From the NCBI GenBank assembly GCA_024500155.1, contig CM044872.1, positions 54,875,460 to 54,939,459 on the forward strand: a stretch of 64,000 bases of DNA, read 5' to 3'. The position numbers were made by a program, and so were the translations under genes. Source of the DNA: Chenopodium formosanum (Eukaryota > Streptophyta > Magnoliopsida > Caryophyllales > Amaranthaceae). Below, in pieces: positions 12,675 through 25,900 of the stretch (positions within the stretch are counted from its first letter, which is position 1; each line of letters opens with the position of its first letter). Under the pieces are notes generated by a model. That model was not told the origin of the DNA, ran no database searches, and was given only the letters and a program-made list of their open reading frames with translations.

Positions 12675-13339
12675 TGGTCAGATAGTATTATGCCTCTCAA
12701 ATTTTTACTACTCCATTTTTTTTTTAATCATAAAAAATTGACCTAGTTTTATTCTAGACATCTGTCTTCATGATTTTTTTTTTTTTTTCAACTTTACTTA
12801 CCTCATGCCCTCATATGCTCGTACTAAAAAATATATACGCTTAGCATATACAGTAGTAATACAAGTATTAGTAGGTAAGATGAAAAATAAAGACGAGTCA
12901 ATAATTTTTATGCATAAGGACTATTTGTACGGTGATTTCTTTTATCACATTATGCCTACTTTCTTTTTAATTTTTCTTCCTTTTAACCATGGCCAATTTA
13001 TAGATATTGACCTTTTATGCCTAATTTGGCTGCGGTGGCCTGCCAATGAGGACCAAATTTGTGTTTAGCACCTTTTTATTTTTATTTTTATTTTATTTTT
13101 TATTTTTTTCTTATTTTTTTATCGAGTGTCAATTTTGGTAGATAAAAGAATTCACGCCTTTATGTATTTTTCTTATCCATTTCATAAAGTATTCAAATCC
13201 TTAATTTATTTTATTATATTTTTTAATATATTTTCTATAGTCATTTGTGTGCATCTAGCAAGTTGAAATTAAAGTATTCGGCTAGTAAAATGTTTTCATG
13301 GTCTTTGATATTTACTTGATGTAGAGCTCAAGCTACTAC

Positions 13340-13523
13340 GGGCCTGTTCTGATTTACTGAACTGAGCTAAGTTGAACTGAGAATGGAGCTGAAGTGAAGT
13401 GAACTGAACTGAATAAAGCTGAAATGAATTATTTATGCGAGAAGGAAATTAGGAGTTGAACTGAATTGGACTGAACTGAGCTGAACTGAATTGAAGTGAA
13501 ATTAAATTGAAGAGAACATACCC
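13340..13523. mobile_element. Tourist-like MITE copy 7
   Basis: GGGCCTGTTCTGATTTACTG left end and a degenerate GAGAACATACCC right end around an interior of GAACTGAACTGA repeats. The flanks (TAC and GTA) do not match as a direct duplication. Confidence 0.65.
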
Positions 13524-13889
13524 GTATGTAAGCATATTCAGTTAATTAGAGTTCAATTAAAGTTAAAGGAGTGGACATACCCTAATGTGTAACTTCCGAT
13601 GGTAGAGGTCTTTTATTACCGTCTAATGTGAAGTACAAAATAAATTGATCATTAAATCATTAAACCGGTTACTAAATCAAATATACGTAATAGTTACAAT
13701 TTAATTAATGGGCTTTTCAGTTAGATTTAACCGAATCTTCATACGTTGGACCCTAGGCAAAAATGGTTTGTTCCAACTTTCAATTACTTGTATTTCGATT
13801 TCAATTTAATTAATCCATATATATCGGACTTTAAGAAATTTGCTAGAGTACTCAACCTTTAATTGTTTGAAAAATCTTCATCACAATAA

Positions 13890-14071
13890 GGGCCTAATTT
13901 CATTGACTGAATTGAGTTGAATTGAATTGAACTAAACTGAACTGAACTTATTAGAGCTGAACTGAACTGAACTTATTAAAGCTGAACTGAACTGAACTGA
14001 GCTAAAATGAATATTTTATGAGAGAAGAAAATTAGGAACTGAACTGAAAATAATCTAATAAGAACATAGCC
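13890..14071. mobile_element. Tourist-like MITE copy 8
   Basis: GGGCCTAATTTCATTGACTG left end and AAGAACATAGCC right end. TAA is repeated at 13887-13889 and 14072-14074. The interior is a duplicated block of GAACTGAACTGAACTTATTA. Confidence 0.7.
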
Positions 14072-14795
14072 TAAATCTTACTTGCATTAAATGGTCTTCA
14101 AAATGGGCTAGAAAATTCCAAAAAGCAAAGCAAAAAAAGGAAAATAGAATTTCCAAAAAGACCAATAAATAGGGATAGTCATAACTAATAATGACATTAT
14201 AGCAGGAGCGAAGTATATGTAGTTCAGTACGACGCGTGGGGAAATAAGCGTGGCCAAACTGTTTATGCTGATTTGCTGAATACCTTCTGTAATTTTTAAG
14301 CCTTCCAAATGACATTATAATCCCTATCCCCTACTACTAGTATACTGTAGCACTGTATTATGCTAATTTTCCGTTCTTTTATAATCGCAATATTTTAACA
14401 TACGTACTTCCTATGTTTTTTTAATACTTGTACTTACAAGATACAAGACAATTTTTTTTTTCTTTTTTTTACGATATTTAACAAAAATGTTTACCTCAGA
14501 TGATTTAATACATTTAATTAAAACGAATGTGAGATATTTTTAGGAATACACATATAATTTGGTGGATCATGAGCTTTAAATAAGAATGAAATATAACTTT
14601 TAATAAAGAAAAAAGTTTCAAATGTATAGTCTATTGTATATATCGTGACGTTTTCATTTAAAAAAATGTTGTAAATTTAAAAAAATAGAAGTACTTTTCT
14701 TTAATTGATGTTTGATAATATTAAAAAATGTTGTAAATATTAAAAAATAGAAGAAGTATATTTTAATGAACATTATAACTAATATACTAGATTTA

Positions 14796-15002
14796 GGGCA
14801 TGTTCATATTTACTGAACTGAGCTGAACTGAACTGAACTGAACTGAACTGAACTGATTGGAACTGAACTGAACTGAACTGAATTGAGATGAAATGAATAT
14901 TTTATGTGAGAGGGAAATTAAGAGCTGAACTGAACTGAACTGAACTGATTGGAGCTGAACTGAACTGAATTGAACTGAAATTAAGTAAATGTGAACAGGT
15001 CC
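14796..15002. mobile_element. Tourist-like MITE copy 9
   Basis: GGGCATGTTCATATTTACTG left end and AAATGTGAACAGGTCC right end, TTA on both sides. The longest uninterrupted TGAAC pentamer run of the family is here (about 14815-14880). A half-site remnant (GTGAACAGGCC) lies alone near 15857. Confidence 0.78.
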
Positions 15003-16808
15003 TTAGAAAATAACTTTTCTTTAATTGATGTTTGATGATATTATTTGCTTATATTCTCTAATCTCTTTTTTTTATACGGACTAATACGTGTGTCATTGTC
15101 ATGCATTGAACATGTGAATCCTGCGATTATTTCATAATGAAAAAAAGATTAATTTTATTAATTATTACTCATAATTATTTTGACTGTATATACAAATTCA
15201 CAGATTTGTCATGTTCTACAATTACGTACTAAAAACTCTACCCATTCTGGGGCTACACCTGAAAGCTGCAACTAGGAAGGGGTATGCAGCAAATAAAGAG
15301 GGTAAAAACAACTATCCAATTTTTATTTTTTTTTGATAAAAAAGAAAGAAAGAAATTAAGACCTGCAATAATTATTCCTTATTCTTTTTGTACATTCTTT
15401 CTCACTTTTTTCTAGACATGAAAAAATAGTCAAAAATAACCCAAAACCCTAGGTGCTTTTTTTATTTTATTAAAATAATAAAAATGCTAGAGTATGAGCT
15501 AGTACGTATTCCTTTCACGTCATTTCTATCAAAATGGATTTTATAGATGAACAAAGGTCAACTATATTATGCAGGCAAATTAAAGGAAAAGATATTATTT
15601 CAAAGAAAAAAAAAAAAAAAAAAAAGGAGAGAATTAAAAGTTAATAAAGCTAAACACGAAAAAGGAGGTTGAAATTGAAAAGTAAAGCTAGCTTTGGTTG
15701 TTTTTGTAGCTAGTCCTACCAAATTCCCAAATTTTCCATATTAGCCATATTTTTGAACGTTGGACTAAAGAGAGGAATGATTTTGGAATTTGGATATACT
15801 TTTTAGATAAAATCATAAAATTATTTTTACTTAATATTATTTTTTTTAAGCTAAAGTGAACAGGCCTTTATAGAGGTGGTTGTTTTAATCTAATCCTTAG
15901 GTTTGAATTTATATTGTTAAGTTGTGTTGCATTTGATAATGAGTGTTGAGGTTTAACTTTTTTTTAGTGCGAATAAAATTAATTTAATTCTGAGTCATAC
16001 ATTTTTATACCTTCATACAAGTTGTATTTTTATCAAGTACTTTAATGCTTCCTAAAATAAGTATGAAATCAAATTTCTATTAACAAGTACACATGTTACA
16101 TTTAATTACATCTATAAGAAGTTACAACTTACAAGTAATCAATGTGAAATGTCAAATTCACCTCACCACCTCGCATCGCCTCAATCCAACTTGGCCAAGG
16201 TTCATACATCGAGGCATCTACGGAGTTGCTCTTATATAGTATTCCGTATTAGGGTGAAAAGAATTGATCATAAAAAGAGATTGCGTTTATGATACCTCAA
16301 AAATATAAGGTACATATTTAAAATCTTAGAAATATTCGGTAGATTAATTGAGGAGTAGTTTATAAATCAAGGTTAGTGTATTTTTCCCCTTTTACAAGAG
16401 AATAAGTTAGACCTTGTTCTTTTAAGCTGTTCTAGACTTCTACTTATTCATCCAATTTCAGTAAAGATTTTAGCTAGTAAAATTACCAAAACAAAATCTT
16501 GGGATTATCTTATTGGGAGAATAAGTAGGTACTCCCTAGCTAGTAAGTTTTTTATTTAACTTTTACCAATGGCTATGATTAATCTTGTTGCTGGAACAGG
16601 TGCAGTTGTATACCTGTATTGGGTAAAAAAAGGGAAGGAATTTACTTCCGTGTTTCTGTAATCAGAGTCATTATTCATCCAATATATTGCATTGTGTTTA
16701 CAAGTGGATACAAATTAATGGATATAAAACTTTTTTTTTAATACGAAATATGTATTTTGTATAAAATTTAGTAAATCTAATATAGAGCAGTTTGTATACC
16801 TCACAAAA

Positions 16809-16840
<32 letters not shown>

Positions 16841-18630
16841 AGAAAAGTAGTTTGTATTTTTTTCACACAAATGATAATAGCTGTGATAATTAAATATACG
16901 AAGTATATGTATAGTAAGGGCGGTGATGATATACACTTTCTTTTTTTCCTTTTCATATACGGCACATTCCAACGTACAACTCTCACCAAATCAAATACTT
17001 GTACATACGTAATATATGTATAAAATTAAATAAATCTCTCAAAGAATAAAAATATGTTACAAACCTACTCGTATGATCAGAAATTGAGCATACTCCGTAA
17101 GAATTAAGAAGTTGTAGGCTAATGGTCAATAAATTAATTAAGCCAAAGTTCCAAATATACAATTGTTCGATGCACGTGGCCGGAGACGTACTAAACATTC
17201 CAAAAGTAACATTAACTTTACTAATTAATTACTTGTTAAAATTCCTCAAATTTCTCAATCATATAATAGAAAAGCACAAAAATGCAAACTAATTTTATAA
17301 TTAATGTTTAGAAAAGGAGCAGCCAATTCAACCAGCATGGTCGTCTTAAGCAAAAGCCCTAGAAAATTATGGATAAGTCAAACATTTCAGCACTAATTAA
17401 ACTTATAATAATACTAGGCATATAATATATATATGACAATTATTAAATCCTTTTTGGTCACATGACTAAATGATTATTGTGTACATTTCTGTCTTTACAA
17501 CATTATAGTAGGACTTTAATGATTAATTAATAAAGTAGGAAGGAAGCTAAGAAAAAGAAACTTGCAAGAAAGGTTCATTTACTGTAGAATATTAGAATAT
17601 ATTGACAAATGACAATTACTAATTAATTAAGATGCCGGTCCAAAACTTTAGATTACACCCTAATTTAAATTTCATTGCTTTCTTGTGTAAAAAGGTAAGA
17701 TACGACAATGTTGTAAACTTTTCCAATAATATTTAAGTTTATTGAGGCGATATAGACCTTATTATGAACTAATTGTATATATATGATATGCTTACTTACG
17801 GGTTGAAATTGAGTAACCAAAGATTAAAAACATTGAAGATAGAGCATTAAAATTCTTTTAAAATGTTGAACTTATTTCAATACGTATTTATATTTATCTC
17901 TAATGAGTTGATTACCTATCGAACAGACAAATTTTTTTCCTTATGAAATTGTCCCACGTTTAAGTAAGCTAGAAAAGTAATCGACATAATCAACAACCCT
18001 GTTTATTTTTGTATGACATTCCATCAAACAATAGTAAGTTTAATTATATCTAGGTATGTACACTATGTATATTTGTCGAATAGGTAGTTGATGGACCATT
18101 TAATTTCCAGTAGTCTCTGTAATCTTTGTTTGCGGGGTAAACATGTGCAAATGTAGAATAAAATGGGGCGATTATAAAGGAAAGTAGGACCAAAGTTTAT
18201 TGACTTTTAACCAAAAAGTAAGAATTTGGTGAAGACAAGGGCAACGTATGTTTGCATGGGTCCTTGGAATTTTGGAATTGTGACAATTACCTTTTATACG
18301 TTCTCATTCATTGAAAATATTGGTCCATTGTCTTAATTAATTATTTATTTATTTATTCTAGGTATATTAACATAAAAAGAATTGATCCAAAATCTTAAAT
18401 ATGTTGCGCTCATGATTTCAATTTGATTTATATAAGTTTTAATAAATCACGTCTGAAAATTCCAGTCAAATCAATAAGATTTCAATCGAATTTAAACGTT
18501 TTTATTTTTATTTATATGTTCAAGAGATTTCAAATGAAAAGAATACACCTTAAATAAGTATTCAATTCATGATTATTTGACTAATGTATACATTCTTTAT
18601 TATAGCTAGTATAGTAGCATAGAGAAGCAA

Positions 18631-18732
<102 letters not shown>

Positions 18733-18854
18733 GAAGGCTCATGTAAGAACCCTCCTCTATATAAGAACCCAATCTTATATAAGAACCAATCTCAGCCCTT
18801 TATTAGTTTTGATCTAACCACCTAAAATGATCCTTTAGTAATGGCATTTCTGTA

Positions 18855-20295
18855 ATTTTGAAAAGTTTACATTTAAAACATAGAAAAAAATTTAGAATAT
18901 GGGAAAATTTTTAGAACATAAGCAGAAAAAATTTAGAACATACAAAAAAAATTTAGAACATAAGCAAAATTTAGAACATAAGCAAAAAAAATTTAGAACA
19001 TAAAAAAAATAATTTAGAACATAAGTTGAAAAAATAATTTGATTTATTTTCATGTTTTACTATTAAGTTATTATTGTTTACTTTCGAGTTTTTTTTTTTT
19101 TTTTTTTATAGAGATAACCTATATAGGAATCGAACCTACATCCTCTATGCATTTGCATAGTGCTCTACCAATTGAGCTAATAGGTTTTAGGCCTTTTAGC
19201 ATATGTTCTTCTTTTTTTCATTTACCATAAATGTTCATAAGTTTTTTGCTAATACTTTAGTTTTTCAAAAGTTTTTTTGCTAATACTTTAAATTTTTTTT
19301 TTCTGCCAATGCCTTTTTATATGTTCTAAATTATTTTCCTATCATCTAAACTTTTTTTATCCATTACTTAAAATTTTTCTATCTATGCTTTGAATTTTCC
19401 ATATATTTCTGAAAATTTTCACCATATGTTCTAAACTTTTTCTATCTATAATCTTAGAACTTCTCACCCTATTTTCTAAACTTTTATCCTATATACTAAA
19501 TTTTTTCACCCTATGTTCAAAACTTTTTCCTATTCTAAACTTTTTCTGATGTACTAAATTTTTTCGCCTTATGCTCTAAACTTTTTTTCCTATGTTCTAA
19601 ATTTTTTTCACCCTATGTTCTAAATATTTTCACCCTATGTTCTAAACTTTTTGACTATGTTCTAAACTTTTTTTTCATATTCGACATTTTTTATCTATGT
19701 TCTATATTTTTACCTATGTTCTAAAAGTTTTCATCTATGTTCTAAATTTTCTGTCTAAGCTCTAAATATATATTCTGAATTATTTTCATATGTTCTAAAT
19801 TTTTTCACCATATGTTCTAAACTTATGTTCTAAATTTTCTTTTATGTTCTAAATTATTTTTCCTATTTTCTACACCTTTTCTTAAGTTCTATTTTTTTTT
19901 TCCCTATATTATAAATTTTTTTTTAATTTTTTTCACTTATGTTCTAATCTTTTTTCCCTATGTTCTAAAATTCTTATGTTCTAAATTTTTTTGTTGTGTT
20001 CTAAACTTTTTTTTTTCTATGTTCTAAACTTTTATTCTATGTTCTAAACTCGATCTTATACCCATATTGAAAACTTTTATACCTATGTTCTAAATTTTTC
20101 TCTAATAATCAAAATATATGTTCTAAAATTTTGACTATGTTCTAAATTTTTCCCCTATGTTCTAAATTTTTCTGCCTATGTTCTAAACATTTTTTTCTAT
20201 GTTCTAAATTTTTCATATGTTCTAAATTTTTCATATGTTCTAAATTTTTACTTATGTTCTAATTTTTTTTGTTCTAAATCTATATTATTCTAAAT
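18855..20295. repeat. Degenerate array of TATGTTCTAAATTTTT units
   Basis: From about 19200 to 20295 the sequence is dozens of irregular copies of TATGTTCTAAA followed by T-rich spacers (unit about 15-22 bp). From about 18870 to 19025 the complementary unit TTTAGAACATAAG occurs several times. The two arms are therefore inverted relative to one another around the tRNA-like segment. Confidence 0.85.
19116..19186 (-). tRNA. tRNA-like sequence, probably a pseudogene
   Basis: The complement strand folds as a cloverleaf. The acceptor pair is AACCTAT/ATAGGTT. The D arm is GCTC/GAGC with the A-box TAGCTCAATTGG. The T arm is GTAGG/CCTAT around TTCGATT, with the B-box GGTTCGATTCC. The anticodon arm is CTATG/CATAG but encloses only six bases (CAAATG) instead of seven, so no standard anticodon can be assigned. 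It sits inside a transposon next to a poly-T tract, and no CCA is encoded. Both promoter boxes look intact, so Pol III transcription is conceivable. Confidence 0.5.
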
Positions 20296-20867
20296 TTATA
20301 ATAAGATTACTTTTCTTCACTTTTCGTGCACTACTACTCTTGCAATAACTAAGCAAAATTTGTGGCTTAATCGACCAAGCTATCTAGTTTAATTCCAAGA
20401 TATGATAATTAGTTAAAATGACATGGAATCAAGAATAAAGATACCCAACTACATATATAAATAACAGCATCCAATTAGTCGGTCATCAACTCATCATGGC
20501 TCCACATATATATATACCCAACAATCAAATTCATATAATCTCAAAAAATTAGTAAGCCAAATTACCAAGCTAATACAAATACTAGCATTCTCTTTAGAAA
20601 ACGCAAACAATATGAGCAGATATGAGTACGAGTATAAACAAGAGACGACTATTCTATGCCACAACTCACAGCCACCCAACACCACAAGCAGCCGCGGACC
20701 ACCAAATCACCATTCAGTAGCACCCCACGCTGCTCCTAACCACCGCACCACCATTACTCACCCTCGATCTCCTCCTTCACTCACTAAAAATGACGCCAAA
20801 AAGAAAAAAAATCGAAAAAATGGGCTGAAATTATCTAATAATCAAGAGCAGCGGTGAAATTACCCCA

Positions 20868-20975
20868 TATTGCTGAAATTCGAAACTAAAATCGCTAAAA
20901 TTCGAACATTAAAATCGCTGAAATTCCAGCCCTAAAATCACTAAGTTTGAACCCTAAAATCGCCGAAAATTAATG
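20868..20975. repeat. Minisatellite of about four 24-bp units
   Basis: Units resemble CTAAAATCGCTGAAATTCGA, with point differences (GAACCCTAAAATCGCCGAAA in the last). It is internal to the 2.7-kb element. Confidence 0.6.
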
Positions 20976-21445
20976 AAAATCAAATCAGAATAGAATTTGA
21001 ACTGAATAATAGGACTTAATAATCGTACCCAAAAAAATCGAATAAAAATCACAAGATGAAATCAAAAAATCGAAAGCAACAAAACACTAAAAAAAAAAAG
21101 GAACAAAAATCACACAGAAATCTAAAAATTGAAGTCGAAATTAAGAAAAAATTGAACATCATGCGAAATTTGAATAAAATCTAAAAAAAACGTACTTGAT
21201 TTGAACAATTTGGGTTGGTTATGCGAAATTCATGCGAAATTTGAAGAAAATACTTCAATTTACAGGATTTGAGGAGAGAGAAAGTAAAGAGGATTGAAAA
21301 TTTGAGGAGAGAGAAGATTTTGGACGGTTGGGGGAGGGTTTTTGGTTTTAATCCTGACCGCTCATCCTAATATAATCCTACGAATGAGATTGGTTCTTAT
21401 ATAACTAAGGTTCTTATATAAGGAGGGGTTCTTACCGGATCCCTC

Positions 21446-21495
<50 letters not shown>

Positions 21496-22228
21496 AACAA
21501 AAAAAAAAAATAAAAAAAAATAAAAAAAATTCAAAAGTATGTTCGAAGCCGTTGAAGGTAGTTGAATTTTCTTGAACGATTGATAACTTGTAAGCTTGAG
21601 AAATTGATCAATAATAGAGGGCCTTGTATGTTGTTGGTCCCTCCATCAATTAAAATCAAATTTAGGGTTTTGCCCTAAAAGGTGATTAAATTCCTTCCCC
21701 ACTAAAGGTATCGTATCTTACTTTTTAATAATGTTTAAAAAGTGTAAAAATGAGGAAGTTTCTACTTAACGATAGTGCGGTATTAGTGGAAATTATTGAC
21801 TTGTAAGTTTTAAGTACTAGTCTTTCTTATGTTAGTATATAATCCAACTACTCCCTACATTCATAAATTTTTTCTCTATTCTATTTTTCAGTTTTCGTCT
21901 AAGAAATAATAACACTATACTATATTATGTGTATCTTAGAAAGAAAGAAAGAAAAAAAAAAAAAAAAAGCAAGAAGTAGCTTTCAATCAATTATTAGTTT
22001 TCCTTGATTTGCTTATGTACACTTAATATAAAAGAACACTTAATATAAAAGAACAATATCATTTTGCTAGAAACGTCGTTAGTATCTTTAAATCTTATCA
22101 ACATATCAAATTCCCTCCGTTTCAAGGTCGTTAAATTTGATTAACTTGACCATGAAATCAAATTAATATAATAAAAAGCTTAATCATGAGTTGCAATTGT
22201 ATTAGATTCATCTTTATTTATATACTTT

Positions 22229-22484
22229 CTCCGTTTCTTTTTAGTTGACACGTTTTTTTAGTCACGTTTGCTAATGCACGATTTCAATCGTTAATATCAT
22301 TAATTATCGATAAGTAAATATTATAAAAAGTTGATATTTTGAAGATATATACCGTGACGAATCTAACAAGACCCCACCTGATTATATTTTTCATTACGTA
22401 TAAATTACAAAACATGGTCAAAGGAAAGTGTGTGAATAATGCCAAAGTCAAAACGTGTCAAATAATAAAAAACGAAGGTAGTAT
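22229..22484. mobile_element. Eroded Stowaway-like MITE
   Basis: The left side CTCCGTTTCTTTTTAGTTGA, then CACGTTTT, is complementary to the right side AAACGTGTCA, then AATAATAAAAAACGAAGG. It lies next to TA steps. Ends are mutated, so boundaries are approximate. It is non-coding. Confidence 0.6.
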
Positions 22485-22624
22485 ATCATTATAATTTCTT
22501 ATTGTTTTATTCCAACAGATGTAACAATTTTTAAATATTGATAATCAGGGTACGTTTTGCATCACAAAACCAATTATCATTGCATTTATATAAAACACGG
22601 AGGAAGTAATTATACCCATACCTA

Positions 22625-22918
22625 TCTATACTATATACTAAAGTAATTACCGAAGGAGACAGTTAGCATAATTTTGTGAAAAATTTTCTCTCCAAAATGC
22701 TATTTTATTTTTAAATTCTATTAAAAAAAATAAAATTCTTTTAATAAATTTTATTTATATATATTTGTAACATATAAGAATTCAAAGGATAGACATTAAT
22801 AAATTTAAATTTAAAAAAAAAAGTGTTATATAAGTCATCTAATTTTAATTGACAATTATAATTAATAAATCATATTTTAGTCTTTATAAATCCGTACATT
22901 GCACGGGGCCAAAACTAG
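22625..22918 (+). mobile_element. Small non-autonomous Helitron
   Basis: Starts TCTATACTATATACTAAAG after an A. It ends with a CCGT...ACGG hairpin (CCGTACATTGCACGG) about 11 bp before a terminal CTAG followed by T. These are the Helitron hallmarks: 5' TC, 3' hairpin, CTRR, insertion between A and T. A similar end occurs at 50974-51002. 294 bp, no helicase. Confidence 0.72.
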
Positions 22919-25900
22919 TTATATATATTTCAATCATTAAGTATATTACTCCAATATAATAAGGCTTAAGTGAGCTTAAATAACAATGATACAAATTGAT
23001 TAAAAAATAAATTATTCTTTGGGGGGCCGCCGAAAAGTTTGCTTAAACACTCTTTACTTACGTAGTTGTACGTAGATTTGTTTTTACCGTAACAACACGT
23101 TCAAGTTGCATGTCCAATGAATTGAAATTAGCGGCTTAATTAATGAATCAATCAAAAAACGTTGAAATATATAACCTTGTCTTATTTTTTTAATTGACGT
23201 GTGTGTAAAAATCAGCATGCATTGAATGCATGAAAGAAGAAATTGATCAAGTATGAATACGAAAATAAAATCAAATTATGCCTTTAAAAAGAATAAAAAA
23301 AAAATCTTACCAACCAAAGAGAATTTTTGATGAAGACAAATAGGTGGCCTACATAATACATATACATATCCTAATTACAAGTTTTAAGGGCTTTGAACAT
23401 GCTCATGCAACTAATGAATAATTTTACGTATTTTGATGTATATATATCCATAGTCAACTTGTTTGGTAATTGTTTTTTAACCTATTAATTATTTCTTATT
23501 GACTTGTGGTTTTTCTCTTTTATTTCTTATGTGCTAGTTTACACATGTATAATTAAATAATACATGCTGGCCTCAAAAAAAAAAAAAAAAAAAATTGCCA
23601 CTTTATAAGAAATAGATAAATATGAGTATATGCATGTACTAGCTAATTCAAACAACCAACACAAAGTACTTACAATATAAGTTGATCAATCTTTCAAAAA
23701 AAATTAAAATAAATAAAAGAAAAATAAGTTGATCAAACGAACAAGTTACAACCAATATTGACACGAAATAAGCTCTCAATCATCTTTGTTTTATACTATG
23801 TATTTATTATTACATGTTTAACAAGCTAAGTATTAACACACATAATATATAATTCATTTTAGAAAAATGATGTACTACGAGTAATTAGTTTATCGTAAAA
23901 AATTCCTCCCTCCTTTGCTTATTATCATCTAGTGTTAAATATTTCAGATTACCAGTGTATATATTATTTTGATTAGAAAGAGCAATAAAGAACTAATACA
24001 AAAACATTCCCCTGGTCTTACATATACCCAGTATATCTATAACAAAGTATTTTAATTTTTCTAAATTGTGAAATTCTCAACGTGTGCATTAAAATAACAA
24101 AAGCCCTATTTTATAAAGCGAAAAGAAATAAAGAATACATTAGTTGATTGCCAATTGTGTAAAGTATATGACGTCACTAGCCATCACAACTAAAAGCATT
24201 TAAACACCTAGACGATTCACAATTCCATTCAATGAACAATGTTTTACTTCTAGAAGATTTGTTAAAAGTTTTTCTAAGTGTTAGGTAATCCCAATTATAT
24301 ATGTGTTACTATGCCAAATCCCCTAGCTACTTGGGGACTATTTTCACATATTCTGAGAGCGAGGAAGATAACATAATTATGACCATTAATGCATGTTAAT
24401 AATTATTTTTATCGCTTTGATTAATGACTTTCCGTATAGTACAAGTGTTAACAGTGAGAATTTCACCAACAATAATACACGAAGTATTTGATATATTGGT
24501 ACAACAATTACTTTTGCCAAGCATGACTTTAAAGCATATTGCGTGTAGTTTTGAATTGTCATATAAGTGTGTTATGCACTGTACACGTATACACTTATAT
24601 TAACCTTTACATACTACATATCATTTTTTTAAGATAAGAAAACCAAGCAGACAACCCGAAACACTATTATTTAACATTTCTCTAAAAATAGCCTTTCTCT
24701 TGTACAGGAGTACTTCATATAGAGTATTGTGCAATTTCAAAGCGACTGACATAATATTTATTATTGAGGTAGACTATTAGGAGTAATACTTTTACTAGTA
24801 GTACTACAATTCAATTAGTAAAACAAAATAATCCAAATATCTACAGTAATAATAAGTAAGCAAAGATATACTGCAAGTAGAATTCATAGACAAAAAAGAG
24901 CTCCTGAAAAGGATAATAATGAGAGTGAAAATGACTAGGCTATGACATTTTATGTAAAATTCTCCCAGTAAGTTATGATTTCTGAAAGTCATGGATTTTG
25001 AAATTTCTTTTCTAGTGCAGGTATTTTTGGACCCACCCTTGTTTAGCCTTTACCACAAACTTATGTTATTTTGCATGTTTTCGCAATGTCCATGATTTCT
25101 GAATATCATCTTCAATCCAAACTTTACCATCCATTCATTTGATCTGCTTCCTTTTCATGTATCTATTTAGCTGATGCTGATCAGCTTGTCGTTTATTCGT
25201 CTACTGATAGGCAACAACTCAAACACTCCAACCCACAACCTACGTCTTGTTAGTCTATCTGATATCCATTAACGTAGTTGTCATTTCGGACTTGACAATT
25301 ATTTTCGAATGGAGGGAGTACTTATTAAGCTTAAGAGTAAACTCGGGAGTCAAAAAACGCGCATAAGTCACATGTCCTGTAACTGATTTAAGTAGTTATT
25401 GTGCCACACGGGAGCTAGCAATCCGGACTGTATTGAAAAGGACGAATTTTGACACCCGAGAGAGATGTATATGCTCGAAGCCACAAACCCACCTAGATAA
25501 ACACATACAACTATAATTTAACACGCATCTTACAGGCCTCTACGCACTCGAGTAGTCAAGCAGCTCTATCTGGAGAAAAATCATGTCATTCTTACGAGTT
25601 CAGGCTACCAATAAGGGCCAAATATGTCAAACCAGTTAATCCATTTTACAAGAGTAGAAAATAGAGAATTTTCCTCTCCATCAAAAGTACAACTGTTGAG
25701 AGAATTGACTTCTAGATAGCAAGCTAAGATTACACATCAAATGTGCCACTACGGTGCTAATAAAATGGGGCGGGGTAAGAAAGCGAAAGAGACAGCTACT
25801 ACTCGCATGAAGGACACTTTGTGGAACCAACTACATTCTTGATTACGAAAGACAGACAATACAAAAATCTCAGACTAAAGAATGCTCTGTGATGTTAATA

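Noticed and set aside
14055..14315. Overlapping minus-strand open frames of 66-86 codons
   Set aside because: They start next to a MITE end, are AT-rich in composition and have no homology that I recognise.
20612..20857. Pro/His-rich open frame in the TA-targeting element
   Set aside because: It is only 81 codons with biased composition and no recognised domain. At most it is a captured fragment, not a supportable gene.
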